DNA from: Argentina anserina
Lineage: Eukaryota > Streptophyta > Magnoliopsida > Rosales > Rosaceae
NCBI RefSeq assembly: GCF_933775445.1
Contig: NC_065878.1
Span: 15,201,395 to 15,265,394 of the forward strand
Length of the DNA stretch: 64,000 bases
Reading direction: 5' to 3'
The notes under the pieces are model-generated. The model had not been told where the DNA came from, did not search any database, and saw only the letters and a list, made by a program, of their open reading frames with translations. Below are positions 36,311-48,184 of this stretch, in pieces. Every line of letters begins with the position of its first letter. The stretch's first letter is position 1. A program made the translations under genes and the position numbers.

Positions 36311-36769
36311 ATATATGTGAGGATGTTCCCATTATCAACAGAAAGAAAGATTTGTGCTTGTGAGCAGTTGAGCACAAATAGCTCTAACGTTTACGCCGTT
36401 GTGTGATGAACAAAGTGTTTACTACTTAATATTAAGTTTCGGTTATATTTTTTTTCCATTTTGTTGCTTCTGAAATTTTTTTGACTTAAGTTCCCATCAG
36501 TGTTATCTCTTTTATTCCTTAATAAATTTCTTTGATTTTGTGTCGAAACATACATGCATTCTTTCTCTTGTGGCATGCCTGCATTGAGTTATTCGTTTTG
36601 TTTTCTTCTGATCCTGAAATCATAACTATATTGAAGTCCATGACAACATTGAAATACAAGGCCGGCAATTGAAAGATCGACCCCCATAGTAATTAACTAA
36701 TAATGAATAGAGAGATAGAGAGCCAATAAAGAAACAGAACTAACTTAATAAGAACAATACGTACGATGC

Positions 36770-38891
36770 TCAACCTATAGGGTGGAGGTCACAAAGTTGC
36801 TTAAGTGGAAAGGAAGGATATAAATAAGAGCCATTGAGAATTGCCCAGGTAATAAGCTTGTTTGCAGCTTCAGTGGCATGAATTCCATCCCAGCTTACAT
36901 AGTTTTGTGGATCATCACAAGCCATTGCAGTCACAGTGCTTCCATTTATCACCTTTGTGTTTCCACAGTAAACCTGACGGTCATAATTGTAGGCACCTCC
37001 GCCATGGCCACAACATGATCTGGTCCCATATTTGAGCCCTGATAAACAAGACTTGGTATTGGAACATACATATGACATGCCATTTTGCAGTTAATTTAGT
37101 CCGATCGACTATGAGATAGATGAATGCGTGGTTGAGGGTTGACGTACCATGAATTTTCGGGTGTCTAAAGAGCTCTAGCAAAGCAGAAGAGGAATCCACA
37201 TATATTAGAGAAGCATTTGGCAGAGAAGCTCTAGTTTGCGCAAGCGTCTCCCTTAGCATGTTGTTGTAGTCTTGTACTGCATTGTTGTAAGAAATCGAGC
37301 AACCGAAAGTATCCAGTTCGGAACGGGGAAGCCCTTCTAGAAATGAGGGATAACAACCCACTGGTGCTAGATTAAGTACAAGAAATGTACGCCCTCCTAA
37401 CGCATATAGCTCCTAGAAATTTTGGAAACCAAGCAACATAAGTAAATGTATAACTGCGTTATATATGCTAGTAGCAAGTATGAATATATGTTATATAGTA
37501 CCGCACAATCGCTCACCTTGATGGTACCAGCAATTTGAGAGACAACTTGAGGAAGATATTTCCTTACTCCACCAACACCAATGGTTCCTAAATTCGAAGT
37601 GAAATCGTTTTGGCCAATATAGAACGTGTAGAGTGATCTCCCAAAAATATCCGGGGGAGGAAGTGTTTTAGGTTCTAAGCAACAAAATGCAAGTCATCAA
37701 TGCTTGTTAAGAAGAAAATAAAAAGAACAGTAGCAATAATCGGACAATAAGCTCTAATATATAATGTACCTCACCTTGTTTTCCTGAGTTGGATTGATGA
37801 AACTCTTCAACTTGGGACTTGAACGCCTTCATTTGGTTGAGCTGGATAGCCAGAGAGAATGGACTGATTCCGGTAACAAACAAGGAAGTGTTTGGTAAAA
37901 GCACGGTTGATGCCAATGTCGCAAAGTTTACTCCATGTCTGTAATCCGATCCAATCGATTGTAGGTATGGACTTAGGAATGGTAATCCTAGAGCTTGAGC
38001 TGCAGTTTTTTTTTATAGCATTCATTTTAAGTTGGTATTTGCTTTCTTTTCTAATTTCCAACCATTCAAAAAAAAAATCATACCTCGTTTCTACCCATAC
38101 TTGTTTTGGTAAGGTCGTAATAAGGTTTAGGGTTTAGCTTCTACGTTGCATAATAGATCTGGCAGTCGTAGATACACATTGAACATCGCACAGATTTATC
38201 GATCGAGATATGCATTGGACATGAACACGATAATTATCGGATGGACATACCTGGCTAGCAGTTTCTTCCTATGTACATATGATTAAAGGGAAAACCAAGG
38301 AAGAGAAGCTAAGCTAAGCTAGCTAGATAACATTTCCAAAAAAAAAAGCTAGCTAGATAACATTTCCAAAAAAAAAAAGCTAGCTAGATAAGTACCAGTC
38401 CAATTTTTATTTTTATTTTTTTCAACTTGTAGTGTTTGTCATTGGGTATAAAGTAGCCTAATAAAAAAAACCTTACTTAGTAGTAGGACCTCCCATATCC
38501 TAGACTTAGACGATTACGATTCAGATTTACTTGATAATTGATAACAGTGAAATAGCATGAACTCAAGTACAGTACTCAACGTTGAAAAATATCGTCTACA
38601 GTCTACACCAAGAAAAATACATGAGTACGTATAATTACCTAAGAAATCAACAATGAGCCTCCCGTCGGAAGCTCGACCTGTCGGTTTCTTGAAATAGGTC
38701 ATGCCGAACGGTCCGGACTGTGCTGGAAATGCTGCCCAAAACCCGCCGGTATCTGAGTTTGAGTCACCGAAGTTGAAGATTGCCTGGAAATCACATTTAG
38801 AATCACTTGAACAGCTCAAAGTTGCCACCATCATCATCCATACGAGAAAGAGCTTCTGGAGATTAAGAGCTTTAGTTGAACACCCTCCCAT
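36770..38891 (-). CDS. GDSL esterase/lipase
   Basis: Minus-strand exons 38639-38891, 37775-37999, 37517-37674, 37148-37412 and 36770-37038 join in frame to 389 codons, typical of plant GDSL lipases with five exons. The start at 38891 gives a plausible signal peptide (hydrophobic LFLVWMMMVATL, residues 14-25); an in-frame upstream start at 38945 is less likely. Block I is FNFGDSNSDTGG with nucleophile S44, block III is GQND (180-183), and block V WDGIH supplies D351 and H354. All SGNH-hydrolase residues are present. These secreted or vacuolar enzymes cleave ester bonds of lipids, acetylated sugars or phenolic esters; the substrate cannot be read from sequence. Intron 1 holds a short tandem repeat. 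Confidence 0.92.
38318..38394. repeat. 29-31-bp tandem repeat in GDSL intron 1
   Basis: AGCTAGCTAGATAA followed by CATTTCC and an A run repeats two and a half times. Confidence 0.85.
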
Positions 38892-39637
38892 TTTAACGAA
38901 TAATTCCTCAGTGGGATCTGATACTCGATACTGTGGAAAACACAAGCTTTATATACATGGAAGGAGAACCACATGATTGCAGTAGCTCAGACGCATGAAA
39001 ATTCAGCATCATATATGTCGGTCACCCATTACATCGACGCCAATAATTGTCATAGATATGAATTACGGTACGACATGCATCAACTCTTGTGCTTTAATTA
39101 GAGTATGGCATACACTCGTGCTCGTAATGTTTGATGTAAATCTAAGTTTTAAACCTTGCCATGCCATGTAAACTCTCATCACTAATTACATCGAAACATG
39201 ATGAGATAGTATTTACGTAGAAACGAAGATAGCTATCCGTGTTGGTTGCTGCTGTGTACATCTTATCAACTAATAATTAAGTAGGGGTAAGATTAGGGCC
39301 GCAAGAGTATAAGAAACAATGACTAATGAAATGTAGAATCAAGTCAATCCACTACCACGTCACCCTTTCAAATTTTCACCACAATTTCCCACTACATTTC
39401 ACAGTGGTAATAACTTTTCACCGTCGAACACATGACTCTGAGCTGGCTACGCAACCATGCAAGTTGAGGGTCCCAGACAAATCCACATGGTAGACGTCAT
39501 CTGTAGGGGCCGCTTCTCTTCTCTTCCTTAAGTTTCCTGGTCGTCTGATCGGACCAATTAGAGCCGCCGATCTGTCTGTCTTTTACGTCAAGGTGGGACC
39601 CAGCTGAGATTCTAGTAAGATATGGTGTGTTTTTATT
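38892..39637. other. intergenic DNA upstream of the GDSL gene
   Basis: Promoter side of the minus-strand GDSL gene. No gene or element recognised. Confidence 0.45.
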
Positions 39638-40271
39638 AGGGACGGACATAAACCGAATTAAACAAGTAAAACCGACCGAATCGAACCGAAAATATGGTTC
39701 GAATAACTGAACTGAAGAGATGTAGTTTAAAAATGAAAAAAACCGAACTGAAACCGGTTTGAAAATGATTTACGTGATCAAACTAACCGATTTAAAACCG
39801 AACTGACTGAATTTAATTTAATGATTTAAAAAATAATAAATAATGGGTATTAGTATAAAAAAATAACAAAACATAACATAGAAGGTTGTTTAGTGTAGTT
39901 GGTAGAGCGCATGGTTGTTATATTATAGGTCAGGAGTTTGAATCTCAACATTGACATTTTAATGTTTTATTGAAAATCTATCAAAATGAGAAAAATATAA
40001 TCTTTACATAGTTATTAATGAGACGTGCGTGTGATGTACTGATTTGTGACATCATTTTTGGGTATGAATTTGAGTCTCACCTCTTGAAAATTTTAAAAAA
40101 ATTACGTATGAGGTGTAAACCGAAACCGAACCGAATTTCAGTTAAACCGATTGTTTCAGTTCAGATTAATTTAATTCGATAAATGGTTTGAATTTATAGA
40201 AAACCGATTAAAGTGATTCAATTTCGTTTTAGACTAAAAACCGAACAGAACCGATATATGCCAAGCTCTAA
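39638..40271. mobile_element. hAT-like MITE rich in AACCGAAC motifs
   Basis: Flanked by the exact 8-bp repeat TTTTTATT (39630-39637 and 40272-40279). The ends AGGGACGGACATAAACCG and, reverse-complemented, TTAGAGCTTGGCATATATCGG are weak inverted repeats. Both arms carry many AACCGAA/ACCGAACC motifs. The centre holds a tRNA-like sequence (39885-39949). It is non-coding. Confidence 0.6.
39885..39949 (+). other. degenerate tRNA-like sequence
   Basis: An A-box-like TTTAGTGTAGTTGGTAGAGC is followed at the right distance by a B-box-like GGAGTTTGAATCTC, with an anticodon-arm-like segment between (CATGGTTGTTATATTATAGG). The ends GTTG and CAAC could pair. Mismatches make a working tRNA unlikely; a tRNA pseudogene or the head of a SINE is more probable. 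Confidence 0.45.
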
Positions 40272-40652
40272 TTTTTATTAAGGTGGGGAGGAGTGAGGCG
40301 TGGAGGGTACACGTGGGAGTGCTGAGCTTTTGGGTGTGCGGCATAATGTGCTGAACACGTCGATTGGTGATTGGATAGGATTAGAGTCAAGAACTGACCT
40401 CGTCACGTAGACAATGAGTGCCCTTCGCATCGGAAAAGAGACGAGAAGTATGTGGCAAATCAGGTCTTCTATCATTTGAATCATTTCCCATTTCTGATCA
40501 CGGTTAACATTCTGACCTGAACAGATAACGACTCAAATGACCAGCCCTATTTTCTGTAAATTCTTATCAGTATAATCGAAAAACCTTAATAAAGTACATT
40601 CATTAGCCATAATCCCATGATGGGTTACTACAAAATCCAAATAAGAAACATG

Positions 40653-40812
40653 TGTCGGCGTGAATTCGGCCGGGAATAACGGCCAGTGATTCCTTCCGTG
40701 AATTATGGAATAATTAGTGGTAGTTAGTGGTAGAAATAATGTTAGAATTAGTCTATATAAACAAGTGTAATATGTATATGAATTATTAAGCAAGAACACT
40801 AACCTTTCAACT
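40653..40812 (+). repeat. 5' LTR of copia element 2
   Basis: Begins TGTCGGCGTGAATTCGG and ends CTTTCAACT; contains the TATA-like TCTATATAAAC. The inner half is related to the LTR of element 1. Confidence 0.92.
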
Positions 40813-41399
40813 TGGTATCAGAACCTCCGTGCTCTTCTTTATCTGGGTATTTTTTCCCGTCTTTTTTTTCCGGCCGGTTTCACCGCTGCCTCCTTCACTC
40901 TGACGCTCCCTCACCGCTGCCTTCCAGCGCTCCCCGACGTTGCCGACCTCCTCTGCTGCTCTCCGACGTCGCCTGAGCCAAGCCCGACCTCCTCTGCTGC
41001 TCTCCGACGCAGTTCGACCCGACGTCGTCCTCGCCACTCCTGCTCGCTCTGCTGCTGGTGCTGTTGCTGTCTCTCCCCGCCCCGACGTCGCTCGCCCGCT
41101 CCTCAGCTCGCCGCTCCTCAAATCGTCCCCCTCCTCAGCTCACCGTTCCTCAATGGTGAGAAGATCCTCAATTCGTCGCACAAATCAGACCTAAATCAGC
41201 CGCTCGATCCGACCCCGTCTCTTTCACCCGGCCCGGCCCAGCCCAGTCACAGTACGGCCCGACCCAGTCCAGCAATAATCAGCAGCCTTTTTTTTTACTG
41301 TCAGTGCTCACGCACCGCAATGCAAGTGCACCAGCAACAGATTCTTCTCAATTGCTTGTGGTTCTTTGCTGTCTAATCTCTCTTTTTTTTTTACATTGT

Positions 41400-41470
41400 T
41401 TCTTTTTTAATGGGTTCCGGACGCGAAAAGGGTTCTCAGCAGGAGAGTATTCTTCAGGCACCGACTATCG
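41400..41470 (+). pseudogene. gag remnant of copia element 2
   Basis: Starts ATGGGTTCCGGACGCGAA, matching the gag start of element 1, then jumps at TCTCAG to a segment about 640 bp further along (CAGGAGAGTATTCTTCAGGC), and ends at the junction with the inserted LTR. TCTCAG occurs at both deletion borders in element 1 (15444-15449 and 16084-16089). Confidence 0.8.
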
Positions 41471-41489
41471 TGTGTTTTTAACATGTGTT

Positions 41490-43039
41490 TTTAAGAGCAT
41501 TTTGTGCGACGTTTTTAACATGTGTTTACCTCAATTTGTACTTTGCTTAGCCCTTATTGTTGTACTATTGAGTCATTGAGTCGTAGTAAGAGTCTTGAGC
41601 GGTATTGGATGCATTTTTGTGCTTACATGAGTTAAAACGCATAATTGGTTTAGAGTCCTAGTTTGACTAGGAATCCTTGTTAGGTTTTGAAACTAATTAT
41701 CTCTTACTTATGATTTTATTTTCTTATTTTCAGATTGGATTGAAGAGATAATTAAAGAAAAAAAGATGGAGCCAAGTCATGCAACAATTAAATAGAAGAT
41801 GATCATTAAAGGCATAAAACATGGCATGTTTTAGGGAATAAAACATGACATGTTTTAGGGATTAAAGCATGGCATGTTTTAGGGAATAAAACTTTCCATA
41901 TTTTAGGGATTAAAGCATGGCATGTTTAGAGGAAGAAAGAAGCAATTTCAAACCCTCCATCTTTCCTCTATATATACATGGCTTCACCTCTCAAATAAGA
42001 TCACTTCTCATTTGCATTCAAGAGCCAAACCTCTACCAAAATACTACCTCAAACATCCTTCACCAAAACAGCAAACCATTCTCCCCCATATACAAATTCC
42101 ATCTCCACCGAAATCACCATTGAAGACACACCTCCAAGGTTCCTACAACGTGTGATTCTCGCAACTCTTCTCCACGGGTTTGTTCGTTTTTGATTTTTGT
42201 ACAATACTTTGTCTATGAAGATTGTAGTATGATGTTTGTGTGGGATTATTGTTTTGTATTAAGAATCGAAATTTTCAGATTGTTTTATTGGATTTTTGGT
42301 TCTTTGCCAAATTGATGGTTTCCTATAATTAATGAGTTTGTATTTCTATTATTGTGTTCTAATCATCTTTCTCATACTTTTAGATAATTTTCAGATATGT
42401 GCATATGAATTTAGTGCTTGGATGTAGTCCCTAAGATTGTGTTTAAGTGCTAGATTCATCAACCATATTGACACAAATTGAATCATGCCCTAAGTAGGTT
42501 CGGTTTGTGTTGATTAAAAGTGGTAAAAATTCTGGAAATTTGCATGTGAAACCATGGTGGGTGACGCCACACATGAAACATGTCTCCAACAAAGATTTGG
42601 TGCTTAAATGTAATCTTGTTTGATTTCTACTCTAAGTGTTATTGAATTCGATTGCATGCAAATTTAGATTAGGCCCTAAGTCAATCTAAATGTTAATTGA
42701 AATCTTGCATGATTAGATGATCCCCTAAGGCTCTAATTGTATTGGTGTCTAAAAAGTATGTAATTGGTCGAATTAGAATGCATGATAGGTTCGAACTTGT
42801 AATTATGTGGTGTAATGGTAAATTTGGTTTAAGTTTGTTAAAGAGAAGTCGATCATGTAAATAGTAATTTAAGTTTTATTTTAGTAGTTAATAATCAATC
42901 TCAAACCCCCCATTATTTGTTAACACTAAAAGTTTAGAGTTCCCTTCAATTCCCCGGAAAGAACGATCCCTGCTTATGCTATACTAACGATGATGTTTTA
43001 CAGGGTTTATTATAGACGTTTTAACAAAACGCTCTATCA
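41490..43039 (+). mobile_element. gypsy solo LTR inside copia element 2
   Basis: Related to the LTRs at 23806-25097 and 55168-57041. The start region GAGCATTTTGTGCGACG and the end ACAAAACGCTCTATCA are recognisable, and it contains the TATA-like CTCTATATATACATGG (about 41968-41983). The first few bases and the left target duplication are lost, and about 620 bp of copia gag-protease sequence is missing at this point, so a deletion accompanied or followed the insertion. Confidence 0.75.
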
Positions 43040-43041
43040 TG

Positions 43042-46000
43042 TGCTCTTTCAGGATCTTCTCATCGGACGGGTAATTGGTCGGGGGTATTTGAAGGGCCGG
43101 TTGTTTCATCTGGATCTGACATACGCAGGGGAAAAACCAGGGGGACAGTCTCGGACCGCTTTACTCTCCACTTCTGACAAGCTAAGTGAAGTTTGGGTAT
43201 GGCATCGTCGCTTAGGGCATCCATCTTTTAGTGTTATGAAAAAATCCATGCCTACTTTGTTTATTAGTGTGGATGAGTCTTCTTTATGTTGTGAGAGATG
43301 TGTTTTAGGCAAGAGTCATCGATCTACTTATTCCCCTAGTACTTCTCCTAAAAAAAATTTCCTTTTGAATTAATTCATTCTGATGTTTGGGGACCCTCTA
43401 AAGAGTCTACTGTGTCAGGCATGCAATATTTTGTGTCATTTATTGATGATTGCACACGTCTTTCATGGATTGTTCTTCTTAAAAATAAAGATGAGGTTTT
43501 TTCCGCTTTTCGTGCTTTCCATACTTTTGTCCAAACACAATATAATGCCACCATTTGAGTTCTTCGTTCTGATAATGGGGGGGGGAATATGTGAATCATG
43601 TCTTTCAGGAGTTCTTTAACACACACCGAATTGTTCATCAAACAACGTGTCCTTACACTCCTTAGTAAAATGGGGATTCTGAAAGAAAAAATCTTCATTT
43701 ACTTGATATGGCTCGATGTATTCTTTTTAGTGCCTACATGCCTAAATACCTTTGGGGTGATGCTGTCATTACTTCCGCCCACCTCATTAATTGTCTTCCA
43801 TCTCATTTCCTTCAGGGGAAAGTTCCCTATGAGGTGCTTGCATCTCATGTCTCATTACCCTCTTTTCATAACCTTCCTGCCCGTGTTTTCGGTTGTGTTG
43901 TTTTTGTTCATCTTCCACAACATCAGCGTTCTAAGTTGGATGCCCGGGCAGTTAAATGTGTGTTTGTTGGGTACAGCGGACATCAGAAAGGGCACCGGTG
44001 ATATCATCCCCCTACCCGGAAGTACTATGTCCCTATGGATGTTACCTTTTTTGAGGATATGAGTTATTTTACCTCTTCTGATACTGCTCTTCAGGGGGAG
44101 AATTCATACTTTGAAGAGCTGTATCATGGTGAGTGGGAGACAAGTAAGCCAGTCGATATGGTAACAGGTTCGGTTGAGATTACCAATGTGAAAGCTACAC
44201 AGGCACCACCAGAGGTCGTCACTCGAGAGATTCAGGCACCAGAAGATGATAACACAACTGCCCCTCATGTCTCCCGTACAACTGTTTATACCCCTGACCA
44301 ATGCTCTCCTGGTGCAGAAGATCACTCATCTGAGGTTAGTCATAGGAGACAATATGTTTTACCAAATAGGTCTACTCGGGGGCAACCAACAAAACAATAT
44401 GAACCTACCCTTCAGACTAAAGTCAAGTATCATGTGGCAAATTTTATATCTACCAAAAAATTATCTAAGTCATATGAGTCATTTGTGAATCAAATATCTA
44501 TTGTATCAGTACCTAACAAAGTGCAGGATGCATTGGGAGATCCAAAATGGAGGAAAGCAATGGAGGAAGAGATTGAAGCATTGCAAAAAAACAATACTTG
44601 GGAGCTTGTACCTCCACCACTTGGGAAGAAGACTGTAGGATGTCGTTGGGTGTTTACAGTGAAGCATAATCCATATGGGTCAGTAAGCCGGTATAAGGCA
44701 CGACTAGTAGCAAAGGGGTTCACCCAAACATATGGCATAAACTATGATGAGACGTTTGCACCTGTTGCAAAAATAAACACTATCCGGGTATTGCTCTCTG
44801 TCGCTGCTAACTTGAACTGGCCACTTAGGCAGTTTGATGTTAAAAATGCATTCCTTCATGGAGAACTAACAGATGAGGTATACATGGATCTTCCGCCTGG
44901 ATATGTGGCCGCTTCTCCAACTACCTATGTCTGCAGATTGAGAAAGTCTTTGTATGTTCTTAAACAATCACCTCGTGCTTGGTTTGGAAGATTCTCACAA
45001 TTCATGAGAAAAATTGGCTACAGAAAGAGTAATTCAGACCACATGTTATTTCTCAAACATCAACAAGAGAAGGTAACAACCTTAATTATATATGTTGATG
45101 ATATGGTAGTTACTGGAAATGATACTGTTAAGGTGGATAGATTACAGAAACAGTTTGCCAAAGAGTTTGAGATGAAGGATCTAGGTACACTCAAGTACTT
45201 CTTAGACATTGAAGTAGCCCGGGGAAATGAAGGTATCTATCTCTGTCAGAGGAAGTACATTCTTGATCTTCTAACAGAGACAGGTATGTTGGACTGCACT
45301 CCCATTGATACTCCTATTGAGCAGAACCATCGGTTAGCAGAGTACCCAGATCAAGTCCCTACTGAAAAAACTCGTTATCAGAGGCTAGTTGGACGCTTAA
45401 TTTATCTATTACATACCAGACCATATGTTGCTTATCCGGTGAGTGTAGTAAGCCAATTCATGCATAATCCCAGTGAGGACCACATGGATACTTTTGTAAG
45501 GATTTTGAGGTATTTAAAATCAGCTCCGGGGAGATGAGTAATGTTCTCGAAGCACAATAATATCCTTGAAATTTGTGGCTTCACAGATGCAGACTGGGCT
45601 GGAAATATTACAGATCGAAGATCCACATCAGGATATTTTACCTTTGGTGGGGGTAATCTTGTTACATGGAAGAGTAAAAAACAAAATGTAGTAGCACGAT
45701 CTAGTGCTGAAGCAGAATACAGAGGTATGGCTCAGAGAGTTTGCGAATTGTTATGGCTTAGAAGTTTGTTACAAGATTTGGGTATTAAGCCTGAATGTGC
45801 TATGCAGCTGTACTGTGACAACAAGGCAGCCATTGATATCTCTCATAATCCTGTGCAACATGATCGTACAAAACATGTGGAGGTTGATCGTCACTTTATA
45901 AAGGAGAAGCTAGACGCAAAAATCATCAGTTTTCTTTTTGTTTCTACAGAAAAGCAACTTGCTGATATGCTCACAAAAGGAGTGTCTAAAAAGGCCTTTT

Positions 46001-46050
46001 ATGATTCACTTAGCAAGTTGGGCATGGTTGATATGTATGCACCAACTTGA
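43042..46050 (+). pseudogene. copia pol (integrase, reverse transcriptase, RNase H) of element 2, broken
   Basis: Starts in the pre-integrase region (FQDLLIGRVIGRGY, HHCC segment GHPSFSVMK) and runs through integrase, reverse transcriptase (YVDDMVVTG) and RNase H (CDNKAAIDIS) to GMVDMYAPT. The lesions include a frameshift in the A run near 43350, a stop in place of Arg in the integrase near 43556, a nine-G run at 43577-43585, stops near 43664-43670, and a stop at 45535-45537. Retropepsin is absent. It is clearly inactive. Confidence 0.9.
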
Positions 46051-46057
46051 GGGGGAG

Positions 46058-46217
46058 TGTCGGCGTGAATTCGGCCGAGAATCACGGCCCATGATTTCCT
46101 CTGTGAATCACGGAGTAATTAGTGGTAGTTAGTGGTAGAAATAGTGTTAGAATTAGTCTATATAAACAAATGTAATCTGTGTATGAATTATTAAGCAAGA
46201 ACACTGACCTTTCAACT
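46058..46217 (+). repeat. 3' LTR of copia element 2
   Basis: Preceded by the polypurine tract TTGAGGGGGAG and followed by the target duplication ACATG. Confidence 0.92.
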
Positions 46218-46222
46218 ACATG

Positions 46223-46887
46223 GATGCATGCTTGGTTACGAAATGTGTCATCTGATTACAATCAAAATGGAGAAACCCTAAATAGTTTGCATGGTAATAA
46301 ATAAGATCTGAATGGATATGTGAAAGTTTCGTCAACAATAATCCAAATTTCAACAGTAAAATTGAAAAAAATGATGACTTCAAAATACTATAAGAAATGT
46401 ACGATTTAAAACACGCTTGATTAACTTATTTTATGTTTTTTCATTTAGTGTACAAACCAACAATATCATACATTATTGTTAGTGAAAATTTAAACTTAAT
46501 CCCGCTAGATGATTTTGGACTATATTTGAGACCACGTTATATCGAACACCTATTGTAAGGTGGTCTACAACTCTACATTCCTTAGTTATTACTTTCCATA
46601 TTGCAAAACGAATTCACTTTTGAGGTTACTTTCAACTAGCCGATTGGATCAAATGGTCTATACGCATGGCACATAATTCTCACTTTGACGTCATGGCCTT
46701 TAGAAAAGACTAACAATCTTAGTTAGACTTTCAACATCTTTTATGATCTGAATAATAATTATCCTATATCATAAATATCTAAAACACTTTCATGCGAGGC
46801 ACAATCCCTCCATTTGGGCCGTCAATTAGTGGCCCGTCGTGGATTCCAAGGGGTCTTATCCCACTTAATTAATCCTAAGAAAAAAGG
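46223..46887. other. intergenic DNA, no gene seen
   Basis: AT-rich with no recognisable coding region or repeat. Confidence 0.45.
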
Positions 46888-47971
46888 GCATAAATGCTAA
46901 TTTATACCCTAAATTTAGTTGAAATTGTCAATTTGCACCTTGAATTTATATTTGAGTCAATTTATCTCCTAAACTTGGTAAAAATTGCCGATTTACACCC
47001 TAAACTCGTATTTGAGTCAATTTACCTCATAAACTTGATAAAAATTGCCGATTTGCACCCCATCCGTTAAATTTAACTGTTTCTATCCAATTTTGCGTCA
47101 CATGTCTTGCATTTAAGGGGTAATATTGTTATTATATATTTATTCATATTGAATAATGAAATAAATTAATAAAATTACTTAAGAGAAACACTTGCTACAA
47201 TGTTTGTTTTTTCGAAACATGTTATTGATTTATATATTTATTATTTTATATGATATGGTATGTTAAAAGATATTAGAAAAAATATAAATAAATAAATACA
47301 TTGAAAATTAAAAATAAATGTATGTTCCGAGAGAATTACTATTCTACCATTTTGTGTGTCTTAGCCTTATTATGTTTTCTGTTAGAGATAGATTTTCATC
47401 TCTGTAATAGATTACGACTCCGAATCTTACGAGATCGTGGTTATGTAATGCATATATATTGGCCTCATTATCAATCAATAAACGGTTACGTTCTGTTTTA
47501 TTGCGTCGTTATTATTCTCGTTTTGTTCATCCTCCAAGAATGTGTACATATAAAAATATATTTATACACAACACACTATATTTGAATGGGTGGGTATATT
47601 GAATATATAATTCAAAGTAGGGTTAAGTAGGTAGAAAAAAAGATGTAAATAAATAATTTGATTAACAAAATAATCCTCATTTTAAAGAATATTTTTATTT
47701 GTTTTTAAGAAAAATATAAATATATAATGACAATACTACCCCTTAAATGCATGACATGTGACGCAAAATTAGATAGAAACAGTTAAATTTAACGGATGAG
47801 GTGCAAATCGGCAATTTTTACCAAGTTTAGGAGGTAAATTGACTCAAATACAAGTTCGGGGTATAAATCGGCAATTTTTACTAAGTTTAGGAGGTAAATT
47901 GACTCAAATGGAAGTTCGGGGTGCAAATTGACAATTTAAGTCAAATTTAGAGTGTAAATCGACATTTATGC
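46888..47971. mobile_element. long foldback element with repetitive arms
   Basis: The left and right arms, each about 250 bp, are inverted copies. GCATAAATGCTAATTT at the left pairs with AAATCGACATTTATGC at the right, and the inner arm ends CAGTTAAATTTAACGG and TCCGTTAAATTTAACTG are complementary. Each arm holds two or three tandem units of about 58 bp (AAAATTGCCGATTT, GAGTCAATTTACCTC). The AT-rich centre of about 580 bp has no recognisable protein. Confidence 0.8.
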
Positions 47972-48066
47972 TAAAAAAAAGTTGAAAAAAATCCCAAAGA
48001 AAACGGCTACGTCAGCCAGGGTTGGAAGCCGAACCTAGTTGACGCGTAGATCGAGTGAGTGTCCAC

Positions 48067-48184
48067 CACGTGTACGGCCAAGGTGAGAATAGAATAAATA
48101 AAATTGGCCAGCGTGATTTTCGAACGGGCCAGCGTAGTAATTATACGGTATCCCGCGTACAACCTCCCCATTATACGACACGTG
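48067..48184 (+). promoter_or_regulatory. G-box motifs upstream of the bZIP gene
   Basis: Two perfect CACGTG G-boxes (48067-48072 and 48179-48184) and a GACGTGGC motif (48191-48198) lie just before the likely 5' leader. The encoded protein belongs to the family that binds this motif, so autoregulation is possible. Confidence 0.6.

Larger units (their letters stand above)
40653..46217 (+). mobile_element. Ty1/copia LTR retrotransposon, element 2 (decayed, gag-deleted)
   Basis: LTRs 40653-40812 and 46058-46217 (160 bp each) with an exact 5-bp target duplication ACATG (40648-40652 and 46218-46222). The LTRs differ by eye at about 15 positions, so this insertion is much older than element 1. The primer site TGGTATCAGAAC starts at 40813. 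Of gag only the first few codons and a short later piece remain. A gypsy solo LTR (41490-43039) interrupts the body, and pol has several stops and frameshifts. The leader resembles that of element 1. Confidence 0.92.

Noticed and set aside
39885..39949. Working tRNA gene
   Set aside because: The boxes are recognisable, but stem mismatches are too many; kept only as a tRNA-like sequence.
42990..43034. Apparent N-terminal extension of the copia frame of element 2
   Set aside because: The first codons come from the end of the inserted gypsy LTR, so the fusion is a by-product of insertion.
47301..47585. 94-codon frame in the centre of the long foldback element
   Set aside because: AT-rich, no family resemblance, no transposase motif.
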